NCBI RefSeq assembly: GCF_900108485.1
Contig: NZ_FNXF01000007.1
Location: 62,001-126,000, forward strand
Direction: 5' to 3'
Length of the DNA: 64,000 nucleotides
Source: Rheinheimera pacifica
Lineage (GTDB): Bacteria > Pseudomonadota > Gammaproteobacteria > Enterobacterales > Alteromonadaceae
The position numbers and the translations under genes are program-made. This document shows positions 63,667 through 64,000 of the stretch, one piece after another (position 1 is the first letter of the stretch; each line of letters starts with the position of its first letter). The notes below the pieces were generated by a model. The model did not search any database. It was given only the letters and a program-made list of their open reading frames with translations, and was not told where the DNA came from.

Positions 63667-64000
<334 letters not shown>

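Overview
This window reads as a chromosomal stretch of a free-living, aquatic, aerobic gammaproteobacterium. The closest match in gene content is the Rheinheimera/Arsukibacterium/Alteromonadales side of the class; this is inferred from protein similarity and gene order recalled from memory, not from a search. Supporting signs are a Na+-translocating NADH dehydrogenase (nqr) operon, the fldB / xerD-dsbC-recJ / prfB-lysS block known from E. coli, the sdhE-ygfX / ygfZ divergence, the trmN6 / srmB divergence, the rpoE-rseABC cluster beside nadB, a DUF3545 gene and many signalling proteins. Base composition is near 50% G+C throughout. I see no insertion sequence, prophage or CRISPR array.

Layout. 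1-2.4 kb: sigma-E operon rpoE-rseA-rseB-rseC (minus), divergent from nadB. 4-11.3 kb: ygfX-sdhE / ygfZ-slyD, an M23 peptidase-bactofilin pair with a long gene overlap, a secreted M20 amidohydrolase, the helicase dbpA, a structured intergenic repeat and the ribosome-rescue gene arfB. 11.5-14.9 kb: a propionyl-CoA synthetase gene and a DUF5924-type membrane protein. 15.2-15.6 kb: tRNA-Gly(CCC) with a second copy of its 3' half about 290 bp downstream, enclosing an orphan antitoxin-like gene, which looks like an integration scar. 15.6-19.3 kb: PadR/HAAS pair, AI-2E family exporter and YqjD/YqjE/YqjK-like envelope genes. 19.5-31 kb: lysS-prfB (with the +1 programmed frameshift), then an inserted sensory block (solute-binding protein, histidine kinase, GAF-PAS kinase), then recJ-dsbC-xerD and fldB. 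31-38 kb: trmN6, srmB, an LD-carboxypeptidase, two further structured repeats, gsk, yaaA and a receiver-TPR protein. 38.4-42 kb: tal-pgi, DUF3545, ung. 42-47 kb: thrABC with a threonine/isoleucine leader peptide and attenuator. 47-56 kb: a dense signalling area with receiver, CheC-like phosphatase, diguanylate cyclase, divergent sensor kinase, rdgC, HDOD protein and large hybrid kinase. 55.6-64 kb: MBL-fold hydrolase, purine permease, and the nqrABCDEF-apbE-nqrM operon, whose nqrA runs off the window.

How the genes work together. The right end encodes the Na+-NQR complex plus its flavin transferase ApbE and its maturation factor NqrM. The left end encodes the envelope-stress sigma factor and its anti-sigma circuit. 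Central metabolism is represented by thr, tal-pgi, nadB and gsk. Signal transduction is over-represented: four histidine kinases, one lone receiver, one receiver-TPR protein, one diguanylate cyclase, one CheC homologue and one HDOD protein. None of the kinases has an adjacent classical DNA-binding regulator. The most unusual elements are the intergenic repeats with a conserved core between arms that differ in sequence yet stay complementary, the tRNA-Gly scar, and the receiver/CheC/cyclase/kinase module.
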